This document shows, piece by piece, positions 11,345 through 20,745 of a DNA stretch of 64,000 nt. The translations under genes and the position numbers were made by a program. The stretch is taken from positions 13,876,974-13,940,973 of the forward strand of contig NC_060024.1 in NCBI RefSeq assembly GCF_021134715.1, in the 5' to 3' direction. This DNA comes from Daphnia pulex. Taxonomy: Eukaryota; Arthropoda; Branchiopoda; Diplostraca; Daphniidae. The first letter of the stretch is position 1. Each line of letters opens with the position of its first letter. The notes below the pieces were generated by a model. It saw only the letters and a program-made list of their open reading frames with translations. It had not been told where the DNA came from and did not search any database.

Positions 11345-12517
11345 ATGGCACGAGGACAGCAAAACCGAAATGGAACCGGCACGAGAAAATTGACGAAAAA
11401 GCAGAAGCTGGCGCTTGCATCGAAAAGGCTTACCCGCGTTCAAGAAAAAAAAGCCATTTTTATTACAAAACATTTGGCTAGAGCCCTCCTCCTTTTCAAA
11501 CGAGAATTAAGGCAGTTTCTCAAGTCATGGGGATTGGCCCCTCGCAAATATCAAGACACGTCCACCCTTCTCAAGAAAATGATTAACTATAATCAACAGA
11601 TACCGAATTTCTTTGGAACAACCAAACGTCGAGTGGAAGTCGCTACCGCAACCCTACGTAAGGCCAATTATGGCAGAAACGCCGTCTTCCACGGTGTTTT
11701 ACCCGTTGTCTGGAGGGAATGGAAAAAGTTTCTACGAGCTTGGATTACAGTGGCGAACATGATTGGGGCCAAGTCGCTAGTCCAAAAGTTACGAAAAATG
11801 ATGACGCGTCTACTTTCCTCGCACGGACGACGACCCTACACCGTGTCGAAAAACACTATTTTCATGAGTGTGGCTTCAGAAGAAACGACTAAATGGACAT
11901 CCTCCAAACGATCGGCCGCCATCGCGATTGGGCACATAGTTTTCGACACTTTTCTTCAAGATGTGGCACCGAACCTTCGCACATTCATCGATTCAAATAA
12001 CATCAGAGCGAATTGGACTTCCGTGTTGGACGCATATGAGCTGAGTAAGTTCATTTTGGACAAATGCAGCGCAGACTGCTTTTTCGTTCCGCCCGGGACG
12101 CAAGATGAAGATGAATTGATAACAAGACTGGAAGGAGCGATGGAGGGGCGGCATGCGGTAAGTCATGATATGCAAGAGAACGTCTTCTATAATTGGGAAA
12201 TATACTTAAAGGATTGTGTTTATATCCTGACAGCGATTCACTGTCCAGAAGCAGCCGCACGCGTCCAGAAACGCCTTGATCGCCTCATCGCATCCAGAGA
12301 CCAGGCCAATCAGCAATTCTCTGCATTAACAGCTCGCCGCGTCACTACCGTCCATCGCAGCTTCCTGCAAGCCAAAAAATCGCCCCAACTCAAAGGTAAG
12401 CCAGGAAAGTGGCCGAGGCCTAATAGTCGATGGTTGAAAGGAATGTGTCCGTCCCAAACGATCGGGGACGCCTTTAGATTCCGACTCAAGAACAAGGTTC
12501 ACAAGATTCTTCATTAA
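11345..12517 (+). CDS. Tandem HEPN-like protein, left-arm copy
   Basis: A single-exon gene of 390 residues. Its ATG sits in a good context (AAAAATGGC) and a poly-A signal AATAAA lies at 12656. The N-terminus (1-36) is Lys/Arg-rich. The rest is predicted helical and looks internally duplicated. Segment 104-130 aligns without gaps to 262-288: Leu, Ala, Gly, then R-N-A-V-F-H (Arg111, His116) against R-H-A-V-S-H (Arg269, His274), each followed 10 residues later by Trp (126, 284) and a Phe/Tyr-Leu-Arg/Lys turn. Upstream, L-R-x-F recurs at 55-58 and 211-214. R-x4-6-H with Asn, Asp or His after Arg is the active-site motif of HEPN RNases, so a metal-independent RNase or RNA-binding role is inferred. 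The family assignment rests on motif reading alone. I recognise no named orthologue. Confidence 0.6.
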   Translation: MARGQQNRNGTGTRKLTKKQKLALASKRLTRVQEKKAIFITKHLARALLLFKRELRQFLKSWGLAPRKYQDTSTLLKKMINYNQQIPNFFGTTKRRVEVATATLRKANYGRNAVFHGVLPVVWREWKKFLRAWITVANMIGAKSLVQKLRKMMTRLLSSHGRRPYTVSKNTIFMSVASEETTKWTSSKRSAAIAIGHIVFDTFLQDVAPNLRTFIDSNNIRANWTSVLDAYELSKFILDKCSADCFFVPPGTQDEDELITRLEGAMEGRHAVSHDMQENVFYNWEIYLKDCVYILTAIHCPEAAARVQKRLDRLIASRDQANQQFSALTARRVTTVHRSFLQAKKSPQLKGKPGKWPRPNSRWLKGMCPSQTIGDAFRFRLKNKVHKILH

Positions 12518-14112
12518 CCGAATTTCGATTCTCTAAATTCTCTTGATTGTTGCTGCTAAGTCGCTGATACGTTGATCGTAATTCTGAATACAAAAGTTGT
12601 CGATTTGAAAATTTTCTATCTAGTCTCGTCTTTCATTCAGTTGCAATTAGTTATGAATAAATCAATGCTGTACTAAAAATTAAATGGATAACTCGTGAGA
12701 AGCAAAAATACGAAGCGCTAAAATGATCTGACAAGAAAGCCAGTCTAATCTCACATATCTCAGAATTCTATCGATCCTCACTGAACAAATTTGTTTCCCA
12801 ACTGGGGCTGGTATAACAAAGAGCCAAACAACACACACTTGGCACTTCCAAACAAATACAAGGGAAATTGTCAGATACATACCCGTTAGATATACTGTTG
12901 AAGACATAGTGGCATTCTCCATCATGAAATTGCAGTCAGCCAACCATCTAACTTTACTGCTGTTTGGTCACCATCCAACTGCTTGTTGAAAAGGGTAGAC
13001 AAATTCACGCGGGATGTGGTGGTGAGCCCCAATGTTGGCACACCTTCAAACCTGGAACACAAAAAGATTGCACAGCAGTTAGGATAACAACTTTGGAAAT
13101 AAAACAGTAAATTAGTCTCAATTTGAATTTGTTCTTTACGCTTGCATTCTAAAAACACACAAATCTTACTGGATAATAATAAAAGATTGATTTAAGAAAA
13201 AAAAAAGGTTTTCATGGAAAGTCATCGCTGTGTGAGAATGATCAAGTCAAGATCATCAGCCCTCTCCTTTCAATCTGGAACGTGTAGGCAAAATTCAGGC
13301 TTCCATTAACTTTTACATTTTTCTCATTGGCTTCTCACTTTTCTTCATCTGGGATATTTTGTTATACATTGTGGAGCTATGGTCCATGACGATTCACATG
13401 TAGACTGAGGAAATTGCTATTTCAACACACATTGTGTCTAGCTTCAGGAGTACAGCTAGTTCAACCTTGTTACGAGATACTACTGTTTGTTCTTCAACGG
13501 ATTCTTCCAAAGGCACAGACAATTCTAAAAGTCAAACAGTACTTGGAAAGTATAGACTTGTCGTGCATCAGCTAAATGATGCTGTAACTTTGGCTAAGAA
13601 TCACACGAAAAATTTCCCAATAGTTCCACCATTTTCAGTATGGAGATATTATAAGTCATATGCAAGAGAAACCATCGACGCCTCACCTCTCGTACCGATG
13701 AGATCTTATTCTAAGAGATGTAGAATGCTTAACTGTTTTCTCACATTTTATCGGTTACTACCTACACATTTTCAACCACGCGTAAGGGGACGGGATATTT
13801 GTGATAACAACACATGATTTTTAGATCAGGCAATTTAGAACAAACAAAAGAATACTAACGTCAATGAACTTTTTAGGCAATTAATTCAATTTCACTCTAC
13901 TTTGTAAAACTACTCCTCTCCCCACGACTGGTTAATGTAAAGGTAACACCGGCGGTCACCCAGCCACAATTTGTTTCAATCACGATCTCTGCAGAACAAC
14001 AGCAGAGTGGCAGATTGGCAGGGTGGTGGGTGGAGAATGCATGCAGACGAACTTCCGTCTTAACAGCGATGCCATTTTAGCTCGACGGAGTTTAATCAAA
14101 TGTTTGATAAGT
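12518..14112. other. Rest of left arm downstream of the HEPN-like gene
   Basis: 1.6 kb with no confident gene. A minus-strand block near 12880-13050 has good splice sites on both sides (TTCCAG before, GTATGT after), but all three frames inside it close, so it could only be a non-coding exon. A 127-codon open frame at 13434-13817 lacks an ATG near its start. The same features recur in mirror image at 16870-18464. Confidence 0.4.
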
Positions 14113-14393
14113 GAATCAAAACAATCACCATTAAATTCATTTGTCGTATCAAAGTAGACTAGTAGAGGCCTCTTTAATTTAATTTTAATACAATAATTTT
14201 AGGACAACTACATGACTAGATATAATATAATAATAACACCTTTTGGTGATTTTATAAAATTTGAGGATTAGTCCCTCACAGTATATTTCTTATCACAATT
14301 CTTATTCATTTTATTATTTTTACATTTTGTTTTACATTTTTTTTATAGTAAAAATAATTATTTCTGAGAAGGGTTTTTACAAGAAATATAAAA
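14113..14393. other. Degenerate inner edge of left arm and AT-rich spacer
   Basis: Up to about 14160 the sequence still resembles the other arm, but with substitutions and a 12-nt length difference (the right arm has an extra copy of an AATCA-type repeat). Beyond that it is AT-rich unique sequence with no gene. Confidence 0.6.
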
Positions 14394-16138
14394 TGTGCGA
14401 ATTACAGCAAGTAATCCGCTGAAGAATGAGGAAAACAAACAATAGTTAAATGGATCTGTTAAAACTTGCACAGAAAAAAAAAATGCGTCTAGAACAGGAA
14501 TATCTGTTTATTAAATTTACAAAATCATGTATATAATATTTTCCAAGTTCAAAAAACTTACTAAAAAATAAAAAAAATAAAAAGTCTTACCCCGGGTATG
14601 GAACAGCTGGCTCACGGTACCGTAGCACAAGGCACAAGGCACAAGGCTCCAACCACTGGCACAACTGTTCCTCTTAGTTAAGCGAATTTTTGGTCATTAT
14701 ATATGCGTATTTTATCAGTTTAGTCTATAACATACAAAATATGGTTATTCTCACTATATTCACTCTTATTCCTTGCCAAGGTAATCTCCCTATACAAATT
14801 CAATCAAGATGGTCTGCCCTGTCTTGATTGACTGTATGTGCGAATTACAACAAGTAATCCGCTAAATAATGAGGAAAACCAAAAATAGTTAAATGGATCT
14901 GTTAATTCTTGCACAGAAAAAAAAATTGCGTCTAGAACAGGAATATCTGTTTATTAAATTGACAAAATCATGTATATAATATTTTCCAAGTTCAAAAAAC
15001 TTACTAAAAAATAATAAAAAAAAAGTCTTACCCCGGGTATGGAACAGCTGGCTCACGGTACCGTAGCACAAGGCACAAGGCACAAGGCTCCAACCACTGG
15101 CACAACTGTTCCTCTTAGTTAAGCGAATTTTTGGTCATTATATATGCGTATTTTATCAGTTTAGTCTATAACATACAAAATATTGTTATTCTCACTACGC
15201 ACTCTTCTCTCTTCTACCTTGCCAAGGTAATCTCCCTATGCAAAGTCAATCAAGATGGACTTGCCCTGTCTTGATTGACTGTAGGTGCGAATTACAACAA
15301 GTAATCCGCTAAATAATGAGGAAAACAAAAAATAGATGGATCTGTTAAAACTTGCACAAAAAAAATTGCGTCTAGAAAAGGAATATCTGCTTATTAAATT
15401 GACAAAATCATGTATATAATATTTTCCAAGTTCAAAAAACTTACTAAAAAATAAAAAAATAAAAGTCTTATCCCGGGTATGGAACAGCTGGCTCACGGTA
15501 CCGTAGCACAAGGCTCCAACCACTGGCACAACTGTTCCTCTTAGTTTAGCGAATTTTTGGTCATTATATATGCGTATTTTATCAGTTTAGTCCATTATGT
15601 ACAAAATATGGTTATTCTCACTATACTCACTCTTATTCCTTACCAAGGTAATCTCCCTATGCAAATTCAATAAAGATGGTCTTGCCCTGTCTTGATTGAC
15701 TGTATGTGCGAATTACAACAAGTAATCCGCTAAAGAATGAGGAAAACAAAAAATAGTTATATGGATCTGTTAAAACTTGCACCGAAAAAATCAATTGCGT
15801 TTAGAACAGGAATCTCTTTTTATTAAATTTACAAAATCGTGTATTTATTATTTTCAAACTCTAAATAACTATCTTAAAAAATAAATAAATAAAATGTTGT
15901 CCCCGAGGATCGAACAGTTGACTTACGGTTCCGTAGCACCTGGCTTCCACTTTTCGGCCAACTGTTCCTATTATTTGTACAATTTTTGGTCATTATATAT
16001 GCGAATTTTGTGACATCCATATGTACGTAATACGGTAATACTCAGCACAACGCACTATTATCTCTTCTTCCTTGCCCAGGAAATCTCCCTATTCAAAGTC
16101 AATTAATAATGGACCTGCCCTGTCTTGATTGACTGTAT
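14394..16138 (-). repeat. Four tandem ~430 bp tRNA-derived SINE-like units
   Basis: Units start at about 14394, 14838, 15285 and 15706, each at GTGCGAATTACA. The first three are very similar and the fourth is more diverged. Read on the minus strand, each has a tRNA-like head: an A-box-like TGCCAGTGGTTGGAGC and a B-box-like GTTCCATACCC about 45 nt apart. In the fourth unit these read TGGCCGAAAAGTGGAAGC and GTTCGATCC, much closer to a real Leu/Ser-type tRNA. Each unit also has an ATCAAGA...TCTTGAT hairpin near its junction. The head suggests an internal Pol III promoter. Anticodon function is not expected. Confidence 0.75.
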
Positions 16139-16142
16139 GTGC

Positions 16143-16509
16143 GTTATTCGAAAAAGTCATTCCCGGCCTGACGTCATCGAAGTTGGTGTCGTATTTCCTC
16201 TGCTGTGCATCGGCTAGGACAGCCGTCAGCAGATGCCCGAGGGCTAATACCTATGTACGAATTATTTATTTAAATAAGCAATAACGCATGGGAAAATGTT
16301 TACGTAATGGATAATATTAGCTGACCTGAAAAATGGATTAAAACGCTTGCATGTTGGGACTGAGAAATGTTGTTCGCTGCTGAAGCTCAGTGCGCACTTG
16401 ACGACGACGGCCCAAATGCCTTTATTATAAAGATATTTTAAGTCAATATAAGATAGCGAGTTTTTTTGGACTGTTTATTTATTCCGTTATCTGCTGTGAG
16501 ACATTGGAC
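16143..16509 (-). repeat. Inverted copy of the first LRR gene's 5' end
   Basis: 367 nt, the reverse complement of 20379-20745. I counted about five mismatches, all in the half nearest the coding part. It contains the promoter region, the short first exon with its stop codon, the first intron and the start of exon 2 of the LRR gene at 20536-22045. It is cut off at the AATAAC shared end and abuts the tandem array directly. It is more diverged than the palindrome arms, so it has a separate history. Confidence 0.9.
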
Positions 16510-16869
16510 GTTTCCACTTTCTAACATAACAAATCCGGATTCATTTCAGATTTCCATAGACAGCAATAATCCTTTACGATCAAAACATGCAAGGCAATCT
16601 CTTCAGTCACTTCTAGTCCATTTTCATATTTTCTCAGGTTTACCCACAGAGAAACCAGCAGAGTGGAACTCATGTCATTCTTATCGAAAATCTTATTTGT
16701 TTTGAGATAAAGAAGACGAAATCGAAACTTTTTGTCCGATCGGAAAATGTTGGTAAAATAAAATATTATTGATGTATTTCTATTTTTTTAAATTAATTAT
16801 TATTATTTAAGTCTACTTTGATACGACACATGAATTTAATTGAGATTGTTTTGATTGACTCTCTGATTG
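16510..16869. other. Unique spacer segment and degenerate inner edge of right arm
   Basis: About 300 bp of unique sequence without a gene, followed from about 16813 by the decayed inner end of the right arm. It may preserve the sequence that originally lay upstream of the LRR-gene promoter, because it abuts the promoter side of the inverted copy. Confidence 0.4.
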
Positions 16870-19800
16870 ACTTATCAAACATTTGATTAAACTCCGTCGA
16901 GCTAAAATGGCATCGCTGTTAAGACGGAAGTTCGTCTGCATGCATTCTCCACCCACCACCCTGCCAATCTGCCACTCTGCTGTTGTTCTGCAGAGATCGT
17001 GATTGAAACAAATTGTGGCTGGGTGACCGCCGGTGTTACCTTTACATTAACCAGTCGTGGGGAGAGGAGTAGTTTTACAAAGTAGAGTGAAATTGAATTA
17101 ATTGCCTAAAAAGTTCATTGACGTTAGTATTCTTTTGTTTGTTCTAAATTGCCTGATCTAAAAATCATGTGTTGTTATCACAAATATCCCGTCCCCTTAC
17201 GCGTGGTTGAAAATGTGTAGGTAGTAACCGATAAAATGTGAGAAAACAGTTAAGCATTCTACATCTCTTAGAATAAGATCTCATCGGTACGAGAGGTGAG
17301 GCGTCGATGGTTTCTCTTGCATATGACTTATAATATCTCCATACTGAAAATGGTGGAACTATTGGGAAATTTTTCGTGTGATTCTTAGCCAAAGTTACAG
17401 CATCATTTAGCTGATGCACGACAAGTCTATACTTTCCAAGTACTGTTTGACTTTTAGAATTGTCTGTGCCTTTGGAAGAATCCGTTGAAGAACAAACAGT
17501 AGTATCTCGTAACAAGGTTGAACTAGCTGTACTCCTGAAGCTAGACACAATGTGTGTTGAAATAGCAATTTCCTCAGTCTACATGTGAATCGTCATGGAC
17601 CATAGCTCCACAATGTATAACAAAATATCCCAGATGAAGAAAAGTGAGAAGCCAATGAGAAAAATGTAAAAGTTAATGGAAGCCTGAATTTTGCCTACAC
17701 GTTCCAGATTGAAAGGAGAGGGCTGATGATCTTGACTTGATCATTCTCACACAGCGATGACTTTCCATGAAAACCTTTTTTTTTTCTTAAATCAATCTTT
17801 TATTATTATCCAGTAAGATTTGTGTGTTTTTAGAATGCAAGCGTAAAGAACAAATTCAAATTGAGACTAATTTACTGTTTTATTTCCAAAGTTGTTATCC
17901 TAACTGCTGTGCAATCTTTTTGTGTTCCAGGTTTGAAGGTGTGCCAACATTGGGGCTCACCACCACATCCCGCGTGAATTTGTCTACCCTTTTCAACAAG
18001 CAGTTGGATGGTGACCAAACAGCAGTAAAGTTAGATGGTTGGCTGACTGCAATTTCATGATGGAGAATGCCACTATGTCTTCAACAGTATATCTAACGGG
18101 TATGTATCTGACAATTTCCCTTGTATTTGTTTGGAAGTGCCAAGTGTGTGTTGTTTGGCTCTTTGTTATACCAGCCCCAGTTGGGAAACAAATTTGTTCA
18201 GTGAGGATCGATAGAATTCTGAGATATGTGAGATTAGACTGGCTTTCTTGTCAGATCATTTTAGCGCTTCGTATTTTTGCTTCTCACGAGTTATCCATTT
18301 AATTTTTAGTACAGCATTGATTTATTCATAACTAATTGCAACTGAATGAAAGACGAGACTAGATAGAAAATTTTCAAATCGACAACTTTTGTATTCAGAA
18401 TTACGATCAACGTATCAGCGACTTAGCAGCAACAATCAAGAGAATTTAGAGAATCGAAATTCGGTTAATGAAGAATCTTGTGAACCTTGTTCTTGAGTCG
18501 GAATCTAAAGGCGTCCCCGATCGTTTGGGACGGACACATTCCTTTCAACCATCGACTATTAGGCCTCGGCCACTTTCCTGGCTTACCTTTGAGTTGGGGC
18601 GATTTTTTGGCTTGCAGGAAGCTGCGATGGACGGTAGTGACGCGGCGAGCTGTTAATGCAGAGAATTGCTGATTGGCCTGGTCTCTGGATGCGATGAGGC
18701 GATCAAGGCGTTTCTGGACGCGTGCGGCTGCTTCTGGACAGTGAATCGCTGTCAGGATATAAACACAATCCTTTAAGTATATTTCCCAATTATAGAAGAC
18801 GTTCTCTTGCATATCATGACTTACCGCATGCCGCCCCTCCATCGCTCCTTCCAGTCTTGTTATCAATTCATCTTCATCTTGCGTCCCGGGCGGAACGAAA
18901 AAGCAGTCTGCGCTGCATTTGTCCAAAATGAACTTACTCAGCTCATATGCGTCCAACACGGAAGTCCAATTCGCTCTGATGTTATTTGAATCGATGAATG
19001 TGCGAAGGTTCGGTGCCACATCTTGAAGAAAAGTGTCGAAAACTATGTGCCCAATCGCGATGGCGGCCGATCGTTTGGAGGATGTCCATTTAGTCGTTTC
19101 TTCTGAAGCCACACTCATGAAAATAGTGTTTTTCGACACGGTGTAGGGTCGTCGTCCGTGCGAGGAAAGTAGACGCGTCATCATTTTTCGTAACTTTTGG
19201 ACTAGCGACTTGGCCCCAATCATGTTCGCCACTGTAATCCAAGCTCGTAGAAACTTTTTCCATTCCCTCCAGACAACGGGTAAAACACCGTGGAAGACGG
19301 CGTTTCTGCCATAATTGGCCTTACGTAGGGTTGCGGTAGCGACTTCCACTCGACGTTTGGTTGTTCCAAAGAAATTCGGTATCTGTTGATTATAGTTAAT
19401 CATTTTCTTGAGAAGGGTGGACGTGTCTTGATATTTGCGAGGGGCCAATCCCCATGACTTGAGAAACTGCCTTAATTCTCGTTTGAAAAGGAGGAGGGCT
19501 CTAGCCAAATGTTTTGTAATAAAAATGGCTTTTTTTTCTTGAACGCGGGTAAGCCTTTTCGATGCAAGCGCCAGCTTCTGCTTTTTCGTCAATTTTCTCG
19601 TGCCGGTTCCATTTCGGTTTTGCTGTCCTCGTGCCATTTTTGTATTTCAAAGATGATGAAAATCAATCGTTAACTGAACTTTCCATTAACTGCCGGTCTT
19701 TATCAAGGTTTGGGTGTGTCGTAGGTTGTTAGCAACCGCCAATCGGGCTTGTTTTTGCATAATTTGATTTGATTTAAAATCTATTGACTTTAAATGATTA

Positions 19801-20378
19801 CTGCTAATGAAATAACTACATAATTACAAACAATGATCAATTATTATGATACTGATATTGTTTCTCCTTAATTAAGAATTTCTACTCTTACGTTGGGCAG
19901 TCCTGAATTCAACCCCTCTCTATTCGAGTTCTATTCTAAACGAATTTTCATGTGACCCCCGATGGTTTATTGATCAACATAAAAGTAGAAATTTCTTAAT
20001 AAAGGAGAAAAAAACACTAGTTACATATTATTAATTTCGTAATATTATAGATTTGAAGCTTAAAGAAAAAAATATTTAGTCACAAATCATAGTGTAAGCT
20101 GTGATTAATGTTCATGTTGTGTATTAAAGTGAAGTCGAGATTGAGTAAATAATTATTTTTATTTCACTGACAATTTAGCTGTTTAAATTTTTCAAAAAAT
20201 ACTGATCTAGGCGGAGTTATTGTCATAGAGGGAGGACGTCGTAATAAGGCAGTATGGGGTCCCATTGATTTTTAAGATTCGTAACTTGGTAACATCAACA
20301 AGGAAGGCAAAGAAAACAGAGGCTGGCACAATTTGATAGTGGAGCGAAAAATTTATGCTGATATCAACACGACGAATT
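16870..20378. repeat. Right arm of the giant palindrome
   Basis: Reverse complement of 10604-14112, with the axis of symmetry at about 15491. The outer edge at 20378 (CGACGAATT) abuts the 367-nt promoter repeat of the first LRR gene with no gap. Apart from the HEPN-like gene (18465-19637) I see nothing in it that can be supported as coding. Confidence 0.95.
18465..19637 (-). CDS. Tandem HEPN-like protein, right-arm copy
   Basis: Identical in all 390 residues to the product at 11345-12517, including both R-x4-H motifs (Arg111/His116 and Arg269/His274). The overlapping frames on the opposite strand are also identical, so the nucleotide sequence is essentially the same. The upstream flank and the downstream AATAAA are duplicated as well, so both copies should have equal regulatory sequence. 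The two genes diverge from the palindrome centre: the right copy reads leftward on the minus strand and the left copy reads rightward, so they are convergent across the spacer. Intact status in both arms suggests selection, ongoing gene conversion, or very recent duplication. Confidence 0.6.
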   Translation of the reverse strand: MARGQQNRNGTGTRKLTKKQKLALASKRLTRVQEKKAIFITKHLARALLLFKRELRQFLKSWGLAPRKYQDTSTLLKKMINYNQQIPNFFGTTKRRVEVATATLRKANYGRNAVFHGVLPVVWREWKKFLRAWITVANMIGAKSLVQKLRKMMTRLLSSHGRRPYTVSKNTIFMSVASEETTKWTSSKRSAAIAIGHIVFDTFLQDVAPNLRTFIDSNNIRANWTSVLDAYELSKFILDKCSADCFFVPPGTQDEDELITRLEGAMEGRHAVSHDMQENVFYNWEIYLKDCVYILTAIHCPEAAARVQKRLDRLIASRDQANQQFSALTARRVTTVHRSFLQAKKSPQLKGKPGKWPRPNSRWLKGMCPSQTIGDAFRFRLKNKVHKILH

Positions 20379-20745
20379 GTCCAATGTCTCACAGCAGATA
20401 ACGGAATAAATAAACAGTCCAAAAAAACTCGCTATCTTATATTGACTTAAAATATCTTTATAATAAAGGCATTTGGGCCGTCGTCGTCAAGTGCGCACTG
20501 AGCTTCAGCAGCGAACAACATTTCTCAGTCCCAACATGCAAGCGTTTTAATCCATTTTTCAGGTCAGCTAATATTATCCATTACGTAAACATTTTCCCAT
20601 TCGCTATTGCTTATTTAAATAAATAATTCGTACATAGGTATTAGCCCTCGGGCTTCTGCTGACGGCTGTCCTAGCCGATGCACAGCAGAGGAAATACGAC
20701 ACCAACGTCGATGACGTCAGGCCAGGAATGACTTTTTCGAATAAC
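20379..20745 (+). repeat. 5' region of the first LRR gene, partner of the inverted copy
   Basis: Promoter, first exon, intron and start of exon 2 of the LRR gene. The inverted copy is at 16143-16509. A TATA-like TTTATAATAAAG lies around 20457, about 75 nt upstream of the first exon's ATG. The right palindrome arm ends exactly where this repeat begins. Confidence 0.85.

Larger units (their letters stand above)
10604..14112. repeat. Left arm of a giant palindrome
   Basis: This 3.5 kb segment is the reverse complement of 16870-20378. Every landmark pair I checked sums to 30982, so there are no net insertions or deletions between the arms. The gene it carries, and all overlapping frames, are identical in translation. 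The one base difference I found by eye is near 10962 (G here, A on the matching strand of the other arm). The outer edge is sharp at AATTCGTCG. Similarity decays at the inner edge between 14113 and about 14160. No target-site duplication is visible at the outer ends. Confidence 0.95.

Noticed and set aside
12158-12233. A 76-nt candidate intron (GTAAGT...TGACAG) inside the HEPN-like gene
   Set aside because: Its size suits this genome, but splicing it would shift the frame, end the protein about 30 codons later in low-quality sequence and cut the second R-x4-H motif. The unspliced frame continues with good protein character for 160 more codons. It could still make a minor truncated isoform.
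12922-13158. Minus-strand exon-like block (and mirror at 17824-18060) with good splice signals
   Set aside because: All three frames close within the block between the splice sites, so it cannot be a coding exon. A non-coding RNA exon is possible but unsupported.
13434-13817. 127-codon open frame, repeated at 17165-17548
   Set aside because: It begins at GTG with no nearby in-frame ATG. A plausible donor near its end (CGC/GTAAGG) hints at an exon, but there is no family motif and no matching upstream exon. The identity of the two copies only reflects the palindrome.
14394-16138. Functional tRNA genes in the tandem array
   Set aside because: Only the A- and B-box regions resemble a tRNA. The acceptor and anticodon stems do not pair well, and the units continue for over 300 nt beyond, which fits tRNA-derived SINEs.
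10604-20378. The palindrome as a single DNA transposon with very long terminal inverted repeats
   Set aside because: No target-site duplication at the outer edges, no transposase-like catalytic motif in the 390-residue protein, and the inner edges decay rather than the outer ones. A fold-back duplication explains it better, though an unusual foldback element cannot be fully excluded.
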